A model generated the notes under the pieces. The model was not told where the DNA came from. It saw only the letters and a list, made by a program, of their open reading frames with translations, and ran no database searches. A stretch of 64,000 nucleotides of DNA from an uncultured Verrucomicrobiales bacterium (lineage in GTDB: Bacteria > Verrucomicrobiota > Verrucomicrobiia > Verrucomicrobiales > Akkermansiaceae). Shown here piece after piece: positions 53,606 through 62,355 of the stretch. The translations under genes and the position numbers were made by a program. How positions within the stretch are numbered: the stretch's first letter is position 1; every line of letters starts with the position of its first letter. The stretch spans positions 1-64,000 of the forward strand of contig CALBJX010000077.1 of the NCBI GenBank assembly GCA_937893015.1, read 5' to 3'.

Positions 53606-54244
53606 ATGCAACTTCCGCGTTTCACCGCCGTTCGCAAGGGTTTCACGCTCGTGGAAATCCTGATTGCCACCGCCATCCTCGCCGCCCTCGCAGCGGGGAT
53701 GTGGGAGGCCTCCGCCTACGCCAAGAACAAGGGGCTCAAGAACACCGCCAACAGCCAAGTGCAGCTGCTGGAGGCCTCGATGAATGCCTACCGCACCGAC
53801 AGCGGCGGCACCCTGCCCTTCGGGCGCGGCGACGAATACAGCTCTCATGTCCTCTACAAGGCGCTCTTCTGCGATGAAGACAATGACGGCGAACCCGATG
53901 AGCAGGATGGCGCCCCCCTGATGCCCTACTGCAACTCCCTCGTCGTTATCAAGAACAAAAAGGATGCCGAGCAGGAAGAAGGCATCCCCGTCATGCGCGC
54001 CAAAATCACCACGAAGGCGGACGGCAAGCGCGTGAGCGGCAAGTTCCTCCTCATCATGGACCCCTGGGGCAATCCCTACCGCTACCGCCTCGGCTATGAC
54101 ACCGAAGACGAGAAGGGCAAGACGGGCCCCGGCATCAACCCCGACTTCGATATCTTCTCCCTCGGCGGTGATGGTCTCGGCGACGGCAAGACCAACGACG
54201 GAGACAACGAGGACAACATCACCAACATCCGCTCCTGGAAGTAA
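53606..54244 (+). CDS. GspG-like major pseudopilin
   Basis: 212 residues. Prepilin leader MQLPRFTAVRKG then FTLVEILIATAILAALA, Glu at +5. The soluble domain has DPWGNPYRYR and ends NPDFDIFSLGGDGLG, the calcium-binding C-terminal loop typical of GspG. About 60 residues longer than E. coli-type GspG, through an acidic insert with DEDNDGEPDEQDG. Third gene of the gspF operon. Confidence 0.88.
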   Translation: MQLPRFTAVRKGFTLVEILIATAILAALAAGMWEASAYAKNKGLKNTANSQVQLLEASMNAYRTDSGGTLPFGRGDEYSSHVLYKALFCDEDNDGEPDEQDGAPLMPYCNSLVVIKNKKDAEQEEGIPVMRAKITTKADGKRVSGKFLLIMDPWGNPYRYRLGYDTEDEKGKTGPGINPDFDIFSLGGDGLGDGKTNDGDNEDNITNIRSWK

Positions 54245-54263
54245 TTTTTACACATAAAGCCCG

Positions 54264-54295
54264 CCGCCACCGCCTGCAAGGCGGTGGCGGTTTTT
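54264..54295 (+). terminator. Terminator after gspG-like gene
   Basis: CCGCCACCGCC-TGCAA-GGCGGTGGCGG then TTTTT: a classical intrinsic terminator. Confidence 0.88.
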
Positions 54296-54320
54296 CATGT
54301 TAATATCAACCATACTGACC

Positions 54321-56579
54321 ATGCATTTTTCCCCCTCTCTCTTGGCGCTCGCAGCGGTACCCGCCATCGTTGCGCCCGCCTTCGCCGCCGTGGATATGAC
54401 CGCCCCTGCACAGGAGCTCGTCGCCCGTGTCACACCGGATTTCGCCGCCAAAGTCACCTTTACGCTTGACAACAAGGCCGCGCAACCCACCATCAGCGCC
54501 AAGGACGGCAAGCTGTTCATCACCGCAGCGGACATTCACGAGGCCATCCGCGCCTACGGCTACTACCTCCGCAACCTCGCCCACGTCCATTTCTCGTGGA
54601 ACGGCGACAACGCCTCTGCTGCCGAGTTCGTGCTGCCGAAACAGCCCGTCATTGTGCCACCCTCCACGGGCTTCAACTACGCGCTGAACTACTGCACACT
54701 CTCCTACAGCTGCACGCATTGGGACAAGAAGCGCTGGGAGCATGAGCTGGATGTCTTCGCCCTCAACGGCTACTCCCACATCCTCGTCACGGCGGGGCTG
54801 GAAAAGGTCTGGAAGAATTTTCTCACAGAAATCGGCTACCCCGCCGCGGGTATCGACAAGTTCATCCCCAACCCCGCCTTCGGCGCGTGGTGGAACATGG
54901 GCAATCTGGAAGGCGAAGGCGGTCCTCTCTCCCCCGTCATCATGGAGGAGGAAGCCGAGCTCGGCAAGTTCATCGTCCACCGCATGCTCGACCTCGGCAT
55001 GGAACCCGTCATGCAGGGCTATGTGGGCTTCCTGCCCCGCGACATCGACCCCGCCTCCGTCAACGGCAAGCTGCTGCCGCAGGGCGGCTGGGTGGCGGGC
55101 TACATGCGCCCCACCGTGATTGACCCCACCTCTGCAGACTATCCCAAGCTCGCCGCCATCTGGTACAAACACCTCGCCGCCGTGTACGGCTACCGCGGCA
55201 AATACTTCGGCGGCGACCTCTTCCACGAAGGCGGCAACACGGGCGGCGCCAACCTCACCGAATGCGCCAAGGTGGTGCAGAGCTGCATGCAGAAGGCCGT
55301 CCCCGGCTCCACCTGGGTGCTGCAGGGCTGGGCGCACAACCCGCACAAGGCGCTGCTTGACGGCACCGACCCCGCCCACACCATCGTCCTACTGCTCGAC
55401 AAAGACCTGCGCGCCGAGCACGACCCCTACTACAAGGATAACGGCTACCTGCGCCGCACACAGCTCATCGGCGCCCCCAGCGTCTGGTGCGAGCTCTCCA
55501 ACTTCGGCGGCAACCACGGCCTCTTCGGCGGCTTCGGCGTGCTGGAGCAGTTCAAGGGAGACGTGCCCGGGCTCATGGGTGAGCTCGCGGGCAAGAGCCT
55601 CGGCCTCGGCATGATTTCCGAAGGCGTGGAGACAAACCCGCTCTTCTACGCCCTGCTCACCGAGCGCATGAACAACAAGGGAGGCGACATCAACAGAGAG
55701 GCCTTCCTCAAGACCTACGCCAAGGGCCGCTACGGCTCCGATGACCCGAAGCTTGTCGAAGCCCTCGCCATCCTTGCCGAAAGCGTCTACAAGCCCACCA
55801 CCATGCGCGAAGGCTGCCAGGAAAGCATCCTCTGCGCCCGCCCCAAGCTGGATGCCGTCAAAGCCTCCACCTGGTCGGACGGCAAGCAGTACTACGACTA
55901 CGCCGATGTGGTGAAGGCCGCCAAGCTCCTGCTCGCTGCAGGCAAGGCGGACAAAAAACTCGCCGCGCGGGAAACCTACATCTACGACCTCGCGGATGTC
56001 ACGCGCCAAGTGCTGGCCGACCGCGCTCGCGTGCTGCTGCCCGAGGTGAAGGCCGCCTACGACGCCAAGGACGCCGCCGCCTTCAAAGCCAAGAGCGATG
56101 AATACCTCAAACTCATCACCGACACGGCGGAGATGCTCGCCACCTCCGAGCATTTTCTGTTAGGGGCCTACCTGAAGGGTGCGGAGGACAAGGGCGGCAA
56201 GGATGAAGAAGCCCGCCGCCAGATGCGAGTGTGCCTCAAGCGACTCATCACCACCTGGGCCAAGGGCAACACCTCGCTCAACGACTACGCCCACCGCCAG
56301 CTCTCTGAGCTCATGAGCCAATACTACCTCGCCCGCTGGAGCGTGTTCTTTGCCGAGAAGAGCGCCGAGCTCAGCGGCGGCAAAGCCCCCGCTGCGGCGG
56401 CCCCTGCCACGGGCGGCGGCTCCGTCTCCAACAACGGCATGGCCGTCTCCTTCTCCTACGAGCAGAACGCCGGAGTGGACGACATCCAGAATGCCTTCCC
56501 CGAAGCGGATACCCCCCTGCTCTACAAACCGCAGGGCGACGCCGTCAAGATTGCCGAGGGAATCCTCAAATCCTATTAA
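54321..56579 (+). CDS. Alpha-N-acetylglucosaminidase, GH89 family
   Basis: 752 residues. Signal peptide to about residue 22 (VAPAFAA). It matches the NAGLU/GH89 fold: YALNYCTLSYSCTHWDKKRWE (three segments), AFGAWWNMGNLEGEGGP, GMEPVMQGYVGFLPRDI, DLFHEGGN with probable acid/base Glu303, SNFGGNHGLFGG and SEGVETNP with probable nucleophile Glu434. It cleaves terminal alpha-GlcNAc, as found on heparan sulphate and gastric-type mucin. ATG 54321 is placed at the signal peptide; an ATG at 54297 is possible. A Pro/Ala-rich linker is near residue 690. Confidence 0.9.
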   Translation: MHFSPSLLALAAVPAIVAPAFAAVDMTAPAQELVARVTPDFAAKVTFTLDNKAAQPTISAKDGKLFITAADIHEAIRAYGYYLRNLAHVHFSWNGDNASAAEFVLPKQPVIVPPSTGFNYALNYCTLSYSCTHWDKKRWEHELDVFALNGYSHILVTAGLEKVWKNFLTEIGYPAAGIDKFIPNPAFGAWWNMGNLEGEGGPLSPVIMEEEAELGKFIVHRMLDLGMEPVMQGYVGFLPRDIDPASVNGKLLPQGGWVAGYMRPTVIDPTSADYPKLAAIWYKHLAAVYGYRGKYFGGDLFHEGGNTGGANLTECAKVVQSCMQKAVPGSTWVLQGWAHNPHKALLDGTDPAHTIVLLLDKDLRAEHDPYYKDNGYLRRTQLIGAPSVWCELSNFGGNHGLFGGFGVLEQFKGDVPGLMGELAGKSLGLGMISEGVETNPLFYALLTERMNNKGGDINREAFLKTYAKGRYGSDDPKLVEALAILAESVYKPTTMREGCQESILCARPKLDAVKASTWSDGKQYYDYADVVKAAKLLLAAGKADKKLAARETYIYDLADVTRQVLADRARVLLPEVKAAYDAKDAAAFKAKSDEYLKLITDTAEMLATSEHFLLGAYLKGAEDKGGKDEEARRQMRVCLKRLITTWAKGNTSLNDYAHRQLSELMSQYYLARWSVFFAEKSAELSGGKAPAAAAPATGGGSVSNNGMAVSFSYEQNAGVDDIQNAFPEADTPLLYKPQGDAVKIAEGILKSY

Positions 56580-56604
56580 TAGGAAGCCCTTTCGCCCGCA
56601 ACAA

Positions 56605-56637
56605 AAAATGGTCTGACGCATGGCGTCAGACCATTTT
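56605..56637. terminator. Bidirectional terminator, TCTGACG core
   Basis: Perfect 15-base stem AAAATGGTCTGACGC with loop ATG, between GH89 and the convergent glycyl-tRNA synthetase gene. Confidence 0.88.
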
Positions 56638-56644
56638 CTTTTTT

Positions 56645-56727
56645 CTACGGCAGAGCCGCACGAATTTTCAATTTGTAATTTGCTTGCCACGGCGTAGCCT
56701 TGGCGAAGCCGGGTAAATTGTAATTCC
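56645..56727. repeat. Heptad repeat module before glyQS stop
   Basis: A CGGCAGAGCCGCACGAA hairpin, short runs of ATTTGTA-type words, a further GGCGTAGCC...GGCGAAGCC pair, and GTAAATTGTAATTCCC next to the glyQS stop codon. Confidence 0.65.
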
Positions 56728-56729
56728 CA

Positions 56730-58310
56730 TCAGTGGATGCGCTTGAGGAGCCAGTGCAGTACGTCCTCAATCTTCACGCGTTCCTGTTCCATGGAGTCGC
56801 GGTGACGGATGGTGACGGTGCCCTTGTTCTCCTCGCCCTCTTCGCCGAGGGTGCCGAAGTCCACAGTGATGCAGAAGGGCGTGCCGACCTCGTCCATGCG
56901 ACGATAGCGGCGACCGACGGCACCACCCTCATCGTAGAACACGTTCATGAAGGGACGCAGCTGCGCCTCAATCTCGTGGGCGATGCGCACCTGCTCCTCG
57001 TTCTTCTTGAGCAGGGGGAAGATGGCGGCTTTGATGGGGGCCATGCGGGGGTGGAAGTGCATCACGACGCGCACATCGCTCTTGCCGTCCTTGCCCAGTT
57101 CTTCCTCATCGTAGGCCTCGCAGAGCACGGCAAGCACCGTGCGGTCGCAGCCCGCGGAGGGCTCGACGACATGCGGGATGAACTTCTCGCGGGTGGCCTC
57201 ATCGAAGTATTCCATGGGCTTGCCGCTGCCCTCGCCGTGGCGGCCGAGGTCGTAGTTCGTGCGGTAGGCGATGCCCTGCAGCTCCTGCACACCGAAGGGG
57301 AACTGGTACTCCAGATCATACGTCTTCTTGGAGTAGAAGGCGCGCTCGCCGTCCGGCACATCGAGGATGTGAATCTTGTCGCGCGGGATGCCGATGTTCT
57401 CGTAGAACACGAGGCAGCGCTCCAGCCACTCGTCCGTGAGGGCGAGGCCGTCCTCCGCCTTGCAGAAGTATTCGATTTCCATCTGCTCGAACTCGCGGGA
57501 ACGGAAGGTGAAGTTGCGCGGGTTGATTTCGTTGCGGAAGGATTTGCCGATCTGCGCGATACCGAAGGGAATCTTCATGCGGGAAGAATCCAAAATATTC
57601 TTGTACTGGCAGAAGATGCTCTGCGCCGTCTCGGGGCGGAGCCAGCCGATGGTGCTGGGGTCGTTCTCATCCGCCGCGGCACCGATGGTGGTCTTGAACA
57701 TCAGGTTGAAGGAGCGGGCCTCTGTCACCAGGGAGCCGTTGGCGGGGTTGTAGCGCACGGTGTCGGTCACTTCCTCCGTCGTTTCCTCGCCCAGCTCAAT
57801 CTCCGCCGCAGGAAGATTCTTGCCGGAAATCTGGGAGTAGTACTGCAGAGCCCCCTTGCGGGCGGCCTTGGCATCCTTGTCGCCCGCGGTGGGGACAAGC
57901 ATGGAGAACTCCTTCTTCGTGCTCCAGCTGCCGTCCTTGGCGGCGGCACCCTTCCACCAGAAGGCCACGCCGCTCTGGGCGGGAATCTGGTCCGCGCGAA
58001 GACGCTCCTTTGAGAGCAGACAGTCGCACAGCGGGTCGGTGAAGCCGCCCACGTGGCCGGAGGCGGTCAGCACGGAGTTGTGCGTGAGAATCGCGCCGTC
58101 CATGCCCACGATGTCGGGGCGCTCCTGCACGTTCACGCGCCACCAGTAATCCTTGAGGTTGCGCTTCAGCTCCGCGCCGAGGGGACCGTAGTCCCAGCAG
58201 CCGTTGAGGCCGCCGTAAATCTCTGCGGACTGAAAGATAAAGCCCTTGCGCTTGCAAAGACTGACAATTTTCTCCATTTTGACGGGATCCGTCTCGTTGC
58301 GGTCTGCCAT
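56730..58310 (-). CDS. glyQS: Glycyl-tRNA synthetase, single-chain (alpha2) type
   Basis: Charges tRNA-Gly with glycine. 526 residues; bacterial alpha2 forms are usually about 460, the difference being an insert at about 80-190 that includes the YYSQISGKNLPAAEIELGEE part. Class II motifs: motif 2 IGKSFRNEINPRNFTFRSREF split by a residue, motif 3 near GCDRTVLAVL. Starts MADRNETDP after a 10-base leader. The window has no glyQ/glyS pair. Confidence 0.96.
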   Translation of the reverse strand: MADRNETDPVKMEKIVSLCKRKGFIFQSAEIYGGLNGCWDYGPLGAELKRNLKDYWWRVNVQERPDIVGMDGAILTHNSVLTASGHVGGFTDPLCDCLLSKERLRADQIPAQSGVAFWWKGAAAKDGSWSTKKEFSMLVPTAGDKDAKAARKGALQYYSQISGKNLPAAEIELGEETTEEVTDTVRYNPANGSLVTEARSFNLMFKTTIGAAADENDPSTIGWLRPETAQSIFCQYKNILDSSRMKIPFGIAQIGKSFRNEINPRNFTFRSREFEQMEIEYFCKAEDGLALTDEWLERCLVFYENIGIPRDKIHILDVPDGERAFYSKKTYDLEYQFPFGVQELQGIAYRTNYDLGRHGEGSGKPMEYFDEATREKFIPHVVEPSAGCDRTVLAVLCEAYDEEELGKDGKSDVRVVMHFHPRMAPIKAAIFPLLKKNEEQVRIAHEIEAQLRPFMNVFYDEGGAVGRRYRRMDEVGTPFCITVDFGTLGEEGEENKGTVTIRHRDSMEQERVKIEDVLHWLLKRIH

Positions 58311-58320
58311 AACGCGGGAT

Positions 58321-58348
58321 ATTGTACCTTAACAAACGTGCGATTCAA
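58321..58348 (-). promoter_or_regulatory. Promoter of glyQS
   Basis: Minus strand TTGAAT (58343-58348), 16-base spacer, TACAAT (58321-58326), 10 bases to ATG. Confidence 0.7.
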
Positions 58349-58439
58349 GCATAAATCACGCAATACAGCGTAAAAGAGGGCGAAGTTTTCCTTCTCTTCC
58401 CCTAGAGATAAAAAAATTGCATGAGTTTTCATTTCCTGC

Positions 58440-58468
58440 TTGCACGGCGGCGTGCGGCATGATATACA
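58440..58468 (+). promoter_or_regulatory. Promoter of pilin gene
   Basis: TTGCAC (58440-58445), 17-base spacer, TATACA (58463-58468); 27 bases to ATG 58496, T-rich. Confidence 0.75.
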
Positions 58469-58495
58469 GAAAGGGTCAATAAACTTTTTTCCACT

Positions 58496-59254
58496 ATGAA
58501 AATTGCTGCACTCAAGAAGAAGAAGGGGTTCACCCTTATCGAGCTGATGGTCGTTATCGCCATTCTTGCCGCTCTGGCTGCTATCGGTTACGGCCCCATC
58601 ATTGACCACATGAACGATGGTGACCGCCAGATGGCGAGCTCCAACCTCAAGTCCATGCACACCATCCTGCAGGGCTTCAAGACGGACAACGGCAGCTTCC
58701 CCTGCGACTCCACCGCTGAGCGTCTGCAGGAGGAGAAGCCCGACCTGAACTTCGGTGCCCTTACGGGTGACACCTCCAACGCTTACTTCCGCCAGCTCTT
58801 CTACTCCAGCTCCGTGAACAGCGAAAAGCCCTTCTTTGCCAAGCTCAACTGCGCCGGCAAGATGGTTGCCGCCGAAGGTGACGGCAAGGTGGCCAATGGT
58901 GCCGCTCTCGCCCGCGGTGAAAACGCCATGGGCTACATCATGAAGAAGGACGCCACCGAACCCAATGTGAAGGTGGGTGTCAACAAGTCCAACGCTCCCC
59001 TCGCCGTCTGTGGCGTGTATCCCTCCGCCACTCCCTATGAAGGCACGGCGGTGGCCTTCGATAACTCCTCCTTCCGCGGCCATGCGTTCCTGCTGAACTG
59101 CGACGGCTCCGTGAAGGACATCCAGAAGGATCTCGAAGAAGATGACGCTGATGACGAAAAGGCTGTTCTTCCCGAGGACAAGAACATCTTCCCCGAGACC
59201 AAGAAGGGGCGCTCTACTGCCGGTGACTACGTGGTCCTGAGCCCCGAGCTCTAA
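58496..59254 (+). CDS. Type IV pilin-like / pseudopilin protein
   Basis: 252 residues. Short basic leader MKIAALKKKKG then FTLIELMVVIAILAALA with Glu at +5, a textbook prepilin. The soluble part is longer than in type IVa major pilins (helix, then a beta-rich body and an acidic tail EEDDADDEKA). A strong promoter and its own terminator suggest a highly expressed single-gene unit, as for a major pilin. Which assembly machine it uses is unclear; the gspE/gspF genes 5-10 kb to the left are candidates. Confidence 0.85.
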   Translation: MKIAALKKKKGFTLIELMVVIAILAALAAIGYGPIIDHMNDGDRQMASSNLKSMHTILQGFKTDNGSFPCDSTAERLQEEKPDLNFGALTGDTSNAYFRQLFYSSSVNSEKPFFAKLNCAGKMVAAEGDGKVANGAALARGENAMGYIMKKDATEPNVKVGVNKSNAPLAVCGVYPSATPYEGTAVAFDNSSFRGHAFLLNCDGSVKDIQKDLEEDDADDEKAVLPEDKNIFPETKKGRSTAGDYVVLSPEL

Positions 59255-59278
59255 GTCTCGTTACGTTCCGCTTTTTCC

Positions 59279-59309
59279 GAACCCGCCTGACCTCACGTCA
59301 GGCGGGTTC
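59279..59309 (+). terminator. Terminator of pilin gene, CTGAC core
   Basis: Perfect 13-base stem GAACCCGCCTGAC around a 5-base loop, followed by TTTCATT. Confidence 0.88.
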
Positions 59310-59365
59310 TTTCATTATTCTCTCGACCCGAATAGTTATTGTTAATTCTTGATTCTGTGTTTGTT

Positions 59366-59381
59366 ATACAGCATGCTGTAT
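59366..59381. promoter_or_regulatory. 16-base palindrome upstream of PEP-CTERM gene
   Basis: ATACAGCATGCTGTAT is a perfect palindrome and overlaps a TATACA box (59365-59370). It lies 62 bases before ATG 59444. It looks like a binding site for a dimeric regulator. Confidence 0.5.
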
Positions 59382-59443
59382 CTTCCGTCACCTACTCGCA
59401 CAGCGGCCGTAGGCAGCACGGAGAAACGACATCAGAAAAAACA

Positions 59444-60223
59444 ATGAAAACGATACTATTGACACTCGCGACAGCGATGCTGCCCGCCATGGCCGGCATC
59501 TCGATTACCCCCGATGACTTGTTTGCTCAGCTGACAAACCAAGGCAGAGGGAACGTGCTCGACCTCACCAAAACACCGGGAGAGGTAGAGAAAACGTTCG
59601 GCAAGGACAGTATCATCACGGGGCGCTTTGACATCACGAAAATTGACGCCATCGCCACAGACAACGATACGTCCTACATCGGCATCCGCCGCGTGCGCAA
59701 CTCTCAGACGGAGAGCGAATCCATCGCCTTCTCCTGCGCAGGCGTCACCCAGCAGGACGGCTACGTCTTCAACCGCTCACAGCCGGGCACGACAATGGGC
59801 TCCACCATCATCACGGACAACTACGAAGTGCTCATCGGGCAGGACATGATCACCCCCGCTGAGCTGGCGTCTCAGCTCCGTGCGGGCAACACAGCGGCTC
59901 TCACTCTGCTCCGCACCCCGCATCCCGGCGAGCTGGACGTGATAGTCATCTCCGTGCGCGACGGGCAGACAGGTGCCTTCACGGACTACGCCGTGGGGCT
60001 GGACATCTCCACCGAGCTTGACGTGGTAGGGCTTGACCTCTTCATGATGGACAAGCACCGCTTCGATGCCGGCGATATCTACATCGGCACGAGCTTCAGC
60101 CTCGATGATGCCGTTGCCGCCACCCACCATATCCTCGGCGGACCGCTGACCCCCGAACCGACGACAGCCACCCTCAGCCTGATGGCCTTAGCCGGACTCT
60201 GCGGAAGACGCAAACGGCAATAA
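59444..60223 (+). CDS. PEP-CTERM sorting-domain protein
   Basis: 259 residues. Signal peptide to about residue 18 (MLPAMAG), a beta-rich soluble domain, and a C-terminal sorting tag PEPTTATLSLMALAG with a short hydrophobic stretch and a basic end (CGRRKRQ). Such proteins are cut and sorted by exosortase/EpsH-type transpeptidases at the outer face, in Gram-negative bacteria with exopolysaccharide. No exosortase gene is in this window. Function of the main domain unknown. Confidence 0.85.
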   Translation: MKTILLTLATAMLPAMAGISITPDDLFAQLTNQGRGNVLDLTKTPGEVEKTFGKDSIITGRFDITKIDAIATDNDTSYIGIRRVRNSQTESESIAFSCAGVTQQDGYVFNRSQPGTTMGSTIITDNYEVLIGQDMITPAELASQLRAGNTAALTLLRTPHPGELDVIVISVRDGQTGAFTDYAVGLDISTELDVVGLDLFMMDKHRFDAGDIYIGTSFSLDDAVAATHHILGGPLTPEPTTATLSLMALAGLCGRRKRQ

Positions 60224-60252
60224 CACAACATCGTTCATGCACGACGCACAAT

Positions 60253-60288
60253 ATCAAACGGTCTGACGCATGCGTCAGACCGTTTGAT
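60253..60288. terminator. Bidirectional terminator, TCTGACGC core
   Basis: A fully palindromic 36-base hairpin, built on ATCAAACGGTCTGACGCA and its complement, between the PEP-CTERM gene and the convergent rpiB-glyA gene. Confidence 0.88.
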
Positions 60289-60313
60289 TTCATCCTGCGC
60301 CGTCAGGCGCCGA

Positions 60314-60335
60314 ACATTATGATTTGTACATCCCC
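60314..60335. repeat. Short heptad remnant
   Basis: ATTATGA/TTTGTAC words and a CCCC end directly ahead of the rpiB-glyA stop codon, following a GCGCCGTCAGGCGC hairpin. Confidence 0.45.
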
Positions 60336-60337
60336 AT

Positions 60338-62035
60338 TCAGGGCATGGGGAAAGCCTTGTTGAAGGCGGAGACTTCTGCACGGAGGCTGTCGTAGGCACC
60401 GGGAGTCTCCACCACCTTCTGCGCGGCGAGGATGGCCAGGCAGCGGGCGATAAAGTGGCAAACCTTGCGGACATCGGCTTCCTTCATGCCGCGCGTGGTG
60501 ACGGCGGGCGTGCCGATGCGGATACCGCTGGGCTTGGTGGTGGAACCCTTGTCGAAGGGAATCGCGTTCTTGTTGACGGTGATGCCCACCTTGTCGAGCG
60601 CGACCTGCGCTTCGGCACCATTGAGGCCCTTCACGCTGAGGTCCACGAGGAAGCAGTGGTTATCCGTGCCGCCCGCCACGATGCGGAAGCCGAGCTTGGT
60701 GAGCTCCGCCGCCATGGCCTTGGAGTTTTTCACAATCTGCTTGGCGTAGTCGCGGAACGCGGGTTTCAGAGCTTCACCGAGGCAGACGGCCTTGCCCGCA
60801 ATGACATGCATGAGCGGGCCGCCCTGCAGGCCGGGGAAGGTGGCGCTGTCGAGCTTCTTAGCCCACTGCTCCTTGCACATCACGATGCCGCCGCGGGGGC
60901 CGCGCAGGCTCTTGTGCGTGGTGGTGGACACGAAATCCGCATAGGGAACGGGAGAGGGATGTGCGCCGCCCGCCACAAGGCCGGCAATGTGCGCCATGTC
61001 CACGAACATGATGGCGCCCACCTCGTCGCAAATCTCACGGATGCGTTTGAAATCGATGGTGCGGGAGTAGGCAGAGGCACCCGCCAGAATGAGCGCGGGC
61101 TTCACCTCGCGGGCCTTGGCGGCGAGGGCGTCGTAATCGATGCACTCGGTCTCGGGGTCCACGCCGTAGTGCTCCACCTTGTAGAGCTTGCCGCTGAAAT
61201 TGGCCTTGAAGCCGTGGGAGAGGTGACCGCCGTGGGCGAGGTCCATGGTGAGGATGGTGTCGCCGGGCTTGATGCAGGCCTGATACACGGTGTTGTTGGC
61301 CTGAGAGCCGGAGTGTGCCTGCACGTTGGCGTGGTCGCAGCCGAAGAGGGCCTTGGCGCGGTCGATGGCGAGCTGTTCCACCTTGTCCACCACCTCGCAG
61401 CCGCCGTACCATCGCTTGGCGGGGTAGCCTTCGGCATACTTGTTGGTGAGGATGGAACCCTGCGCCTCCATGACGGCGGGGGACGTGAAGTTTTCGGAGG
61501 CAATCAGCTCGATGTTGTTGCTCTGGCGCCGGCGCTCTTCCTCAATGTAGCCCGCGAGCTCGGGGTCCACCACGGAGATGGGGGAGCCGCTCGCCTTAGC
61601 GAGACGCTCGATGTGGCGACCACCTTCAAACTCCTCGCCGAACCAGGCGTGGAAGATATCGTCGAGGTCCTCCGGGTCCACGAAGGCGGCGGGCAGGCTG
61701 ATGACGTTGGAGTTGTTGTGCTGGCGGGAAAGGGAGGCAATCTGCGGCGTGGTGATGAGCCCGCAGCGGATGCCCTTCCAGTGGTTGGCTGCGATGCACA
61801 TGCCCTGCCCCGAGAAGCAGATGAGGATGCCGCGGTCGGCGCGGCCGTCCGTCACGCGCTTGCAGACCTCGTTGGCGTAATCCGCATAGTTGCAGGATTC
61901 CTTGGTCTTGGGGCCGATGTCATCCACGGTGAAGCCCCAGCCGCGGAGCAGTTCAACGGCGGCTTCCTTCAAATCCACACCCTTGTGGTCGGAGCCGATA
62001 GCGATGCGCAGTTGCGTATTCATGTGAGTATTCAT
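60338..62035 (-). CDS. Fusion: RpiB-like isomerase domain + serine hydroxymethyltransferase
   Basis: 565 residues. Residues 1-150 are an RpiB/LacAB sugar-phosphate isomerase fold: GSDHKG at 14-19, Cys73 in [24 protein letters not shown] at 103-110. The usual CGTGIG loop reads CFSGQG, a marked change in the active site. Residues 150-565 are Gly[35 protein letters not shown], and PLP Lys375 in [14 protein letters not shown]. GlyA turns serine to glycine with transfer of a C1 unit to tetrahydrofolate. A second ATG at 62023 is also possible. The gap to the right is described with the repeat at 62147. Confidence 0.92.
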   Translation of the reverse strand: MNTHMNTQLRIAIGSDHKGVDLKEAAVELLRGWGFTVDDIGPKTKESCNYADYANEVCKRVTDGRADRGILICFSGQGMCIAANHWKGIRCGLITTPQIASLSRQHNNSNVISLPAAFVDPEDLDDIFHAWFGEEFEGGRHIERLAKASGSPISVVDPELAGYIEEERRRQSNNIELIASENFTSPAVMEAQGSILTNKYAEGYPAKRWYGGCEVVDKVEQLAIDRAKALFGCDHANVQAHSGSQANNTVYQACIKPGDTILTMDLAHGGHLSHGFKANFSGKLYKVEHYGVDPETECIDYDALAAKAREVKPALILAGASAYSRTIDFKRIREICDEVGAIMFVDMAHIAGLVAGGAHPSPVPYADFVSTTTHKSLRGPRGGIVMCKEQWAKKLDSATFPGLQGGPLMHVIAGKAVCLGEALKPAFRDYAKQIVKNSKAMAAELTKLGFRIVAGGTDNHCFLVDLSVKGLNGAEAQVALDKVGITVNKNAIPFDKGSTTKPSGIRIGTPAVTTRGMKEADVRKVCHFIARCLAILAAQKVVETPGAYDSLRAEVSAFNKAFPMP

Positions 62036-62062
62036 GAGAGAAAGAAAAATTTAACTGCAACG

Positions 62063-62091
62063 ATGATAACACAAGCGGTATTCCGCGACAA
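62063..62091 (-). promoter_or_regulatory. Promoter of rpiB-glyA fusion gene
   Basis: Minus strand TTGTCG (62086-62091), 17-base spacer, TATCAT (62063-62068); 27 bases to ATG 62035. Confidence 0.65.
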
Positions 62092-62146
62092 GAAAAAAAG
62101 AAGCGCAGAAACAGGAGAGGGGATAAATGAGCGATTGGTCGCTCTC

Positions 62147-62323
62147 ATTTGTGATAAGAAATATGTGATTTGAAATTTTTGATTTGGAAATAGAGTCTCG
62201 CTGTCGCTCGAAAGGAAAGGACCTCGTCTGACGGCACGTCAGACGAGGTTGTTAATCCTGCGGCGACAGCCGCACGAACTTCCCAAATCACAAATCAAAA
62301 ATCACATATTTCTTATCACAAAT
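62147..62323. repeat. Long inverted heptad-armed element downstream of alr
   Basis: Left arm 62147-62190 and right arm 62282-62323; the outer 25 bases are perfect inverted complements (starting ATTTGTGATAAGAAATATGT). In between lie the alr terminator and a GCGGCGACAGCCGCACGAAC hairpin, identical to one at 52151. The arms are made of 7-base words (AAATCAC type). It fills most of the 62036-62355 gap. Confidence 0.85.
62221..62249 (-). terminator. Terminator of alr, TCTGACG core
   Basis: Perfect 13-base stem ACCTCGTCTGACG with loop GCA, inside the inverted element. Confidence 0.85.
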
Positions 62324-62355
62324 CGCTAAATCCCCTTTATCGTTCTCCCCGGCAC

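Noticed and set aside
52151..62270. CRISPR array from the recurring GCGGCGACAGCCGC segments
   Set aside because: Only two exact copies 10 kb apart and no regular spacers or cas genes.
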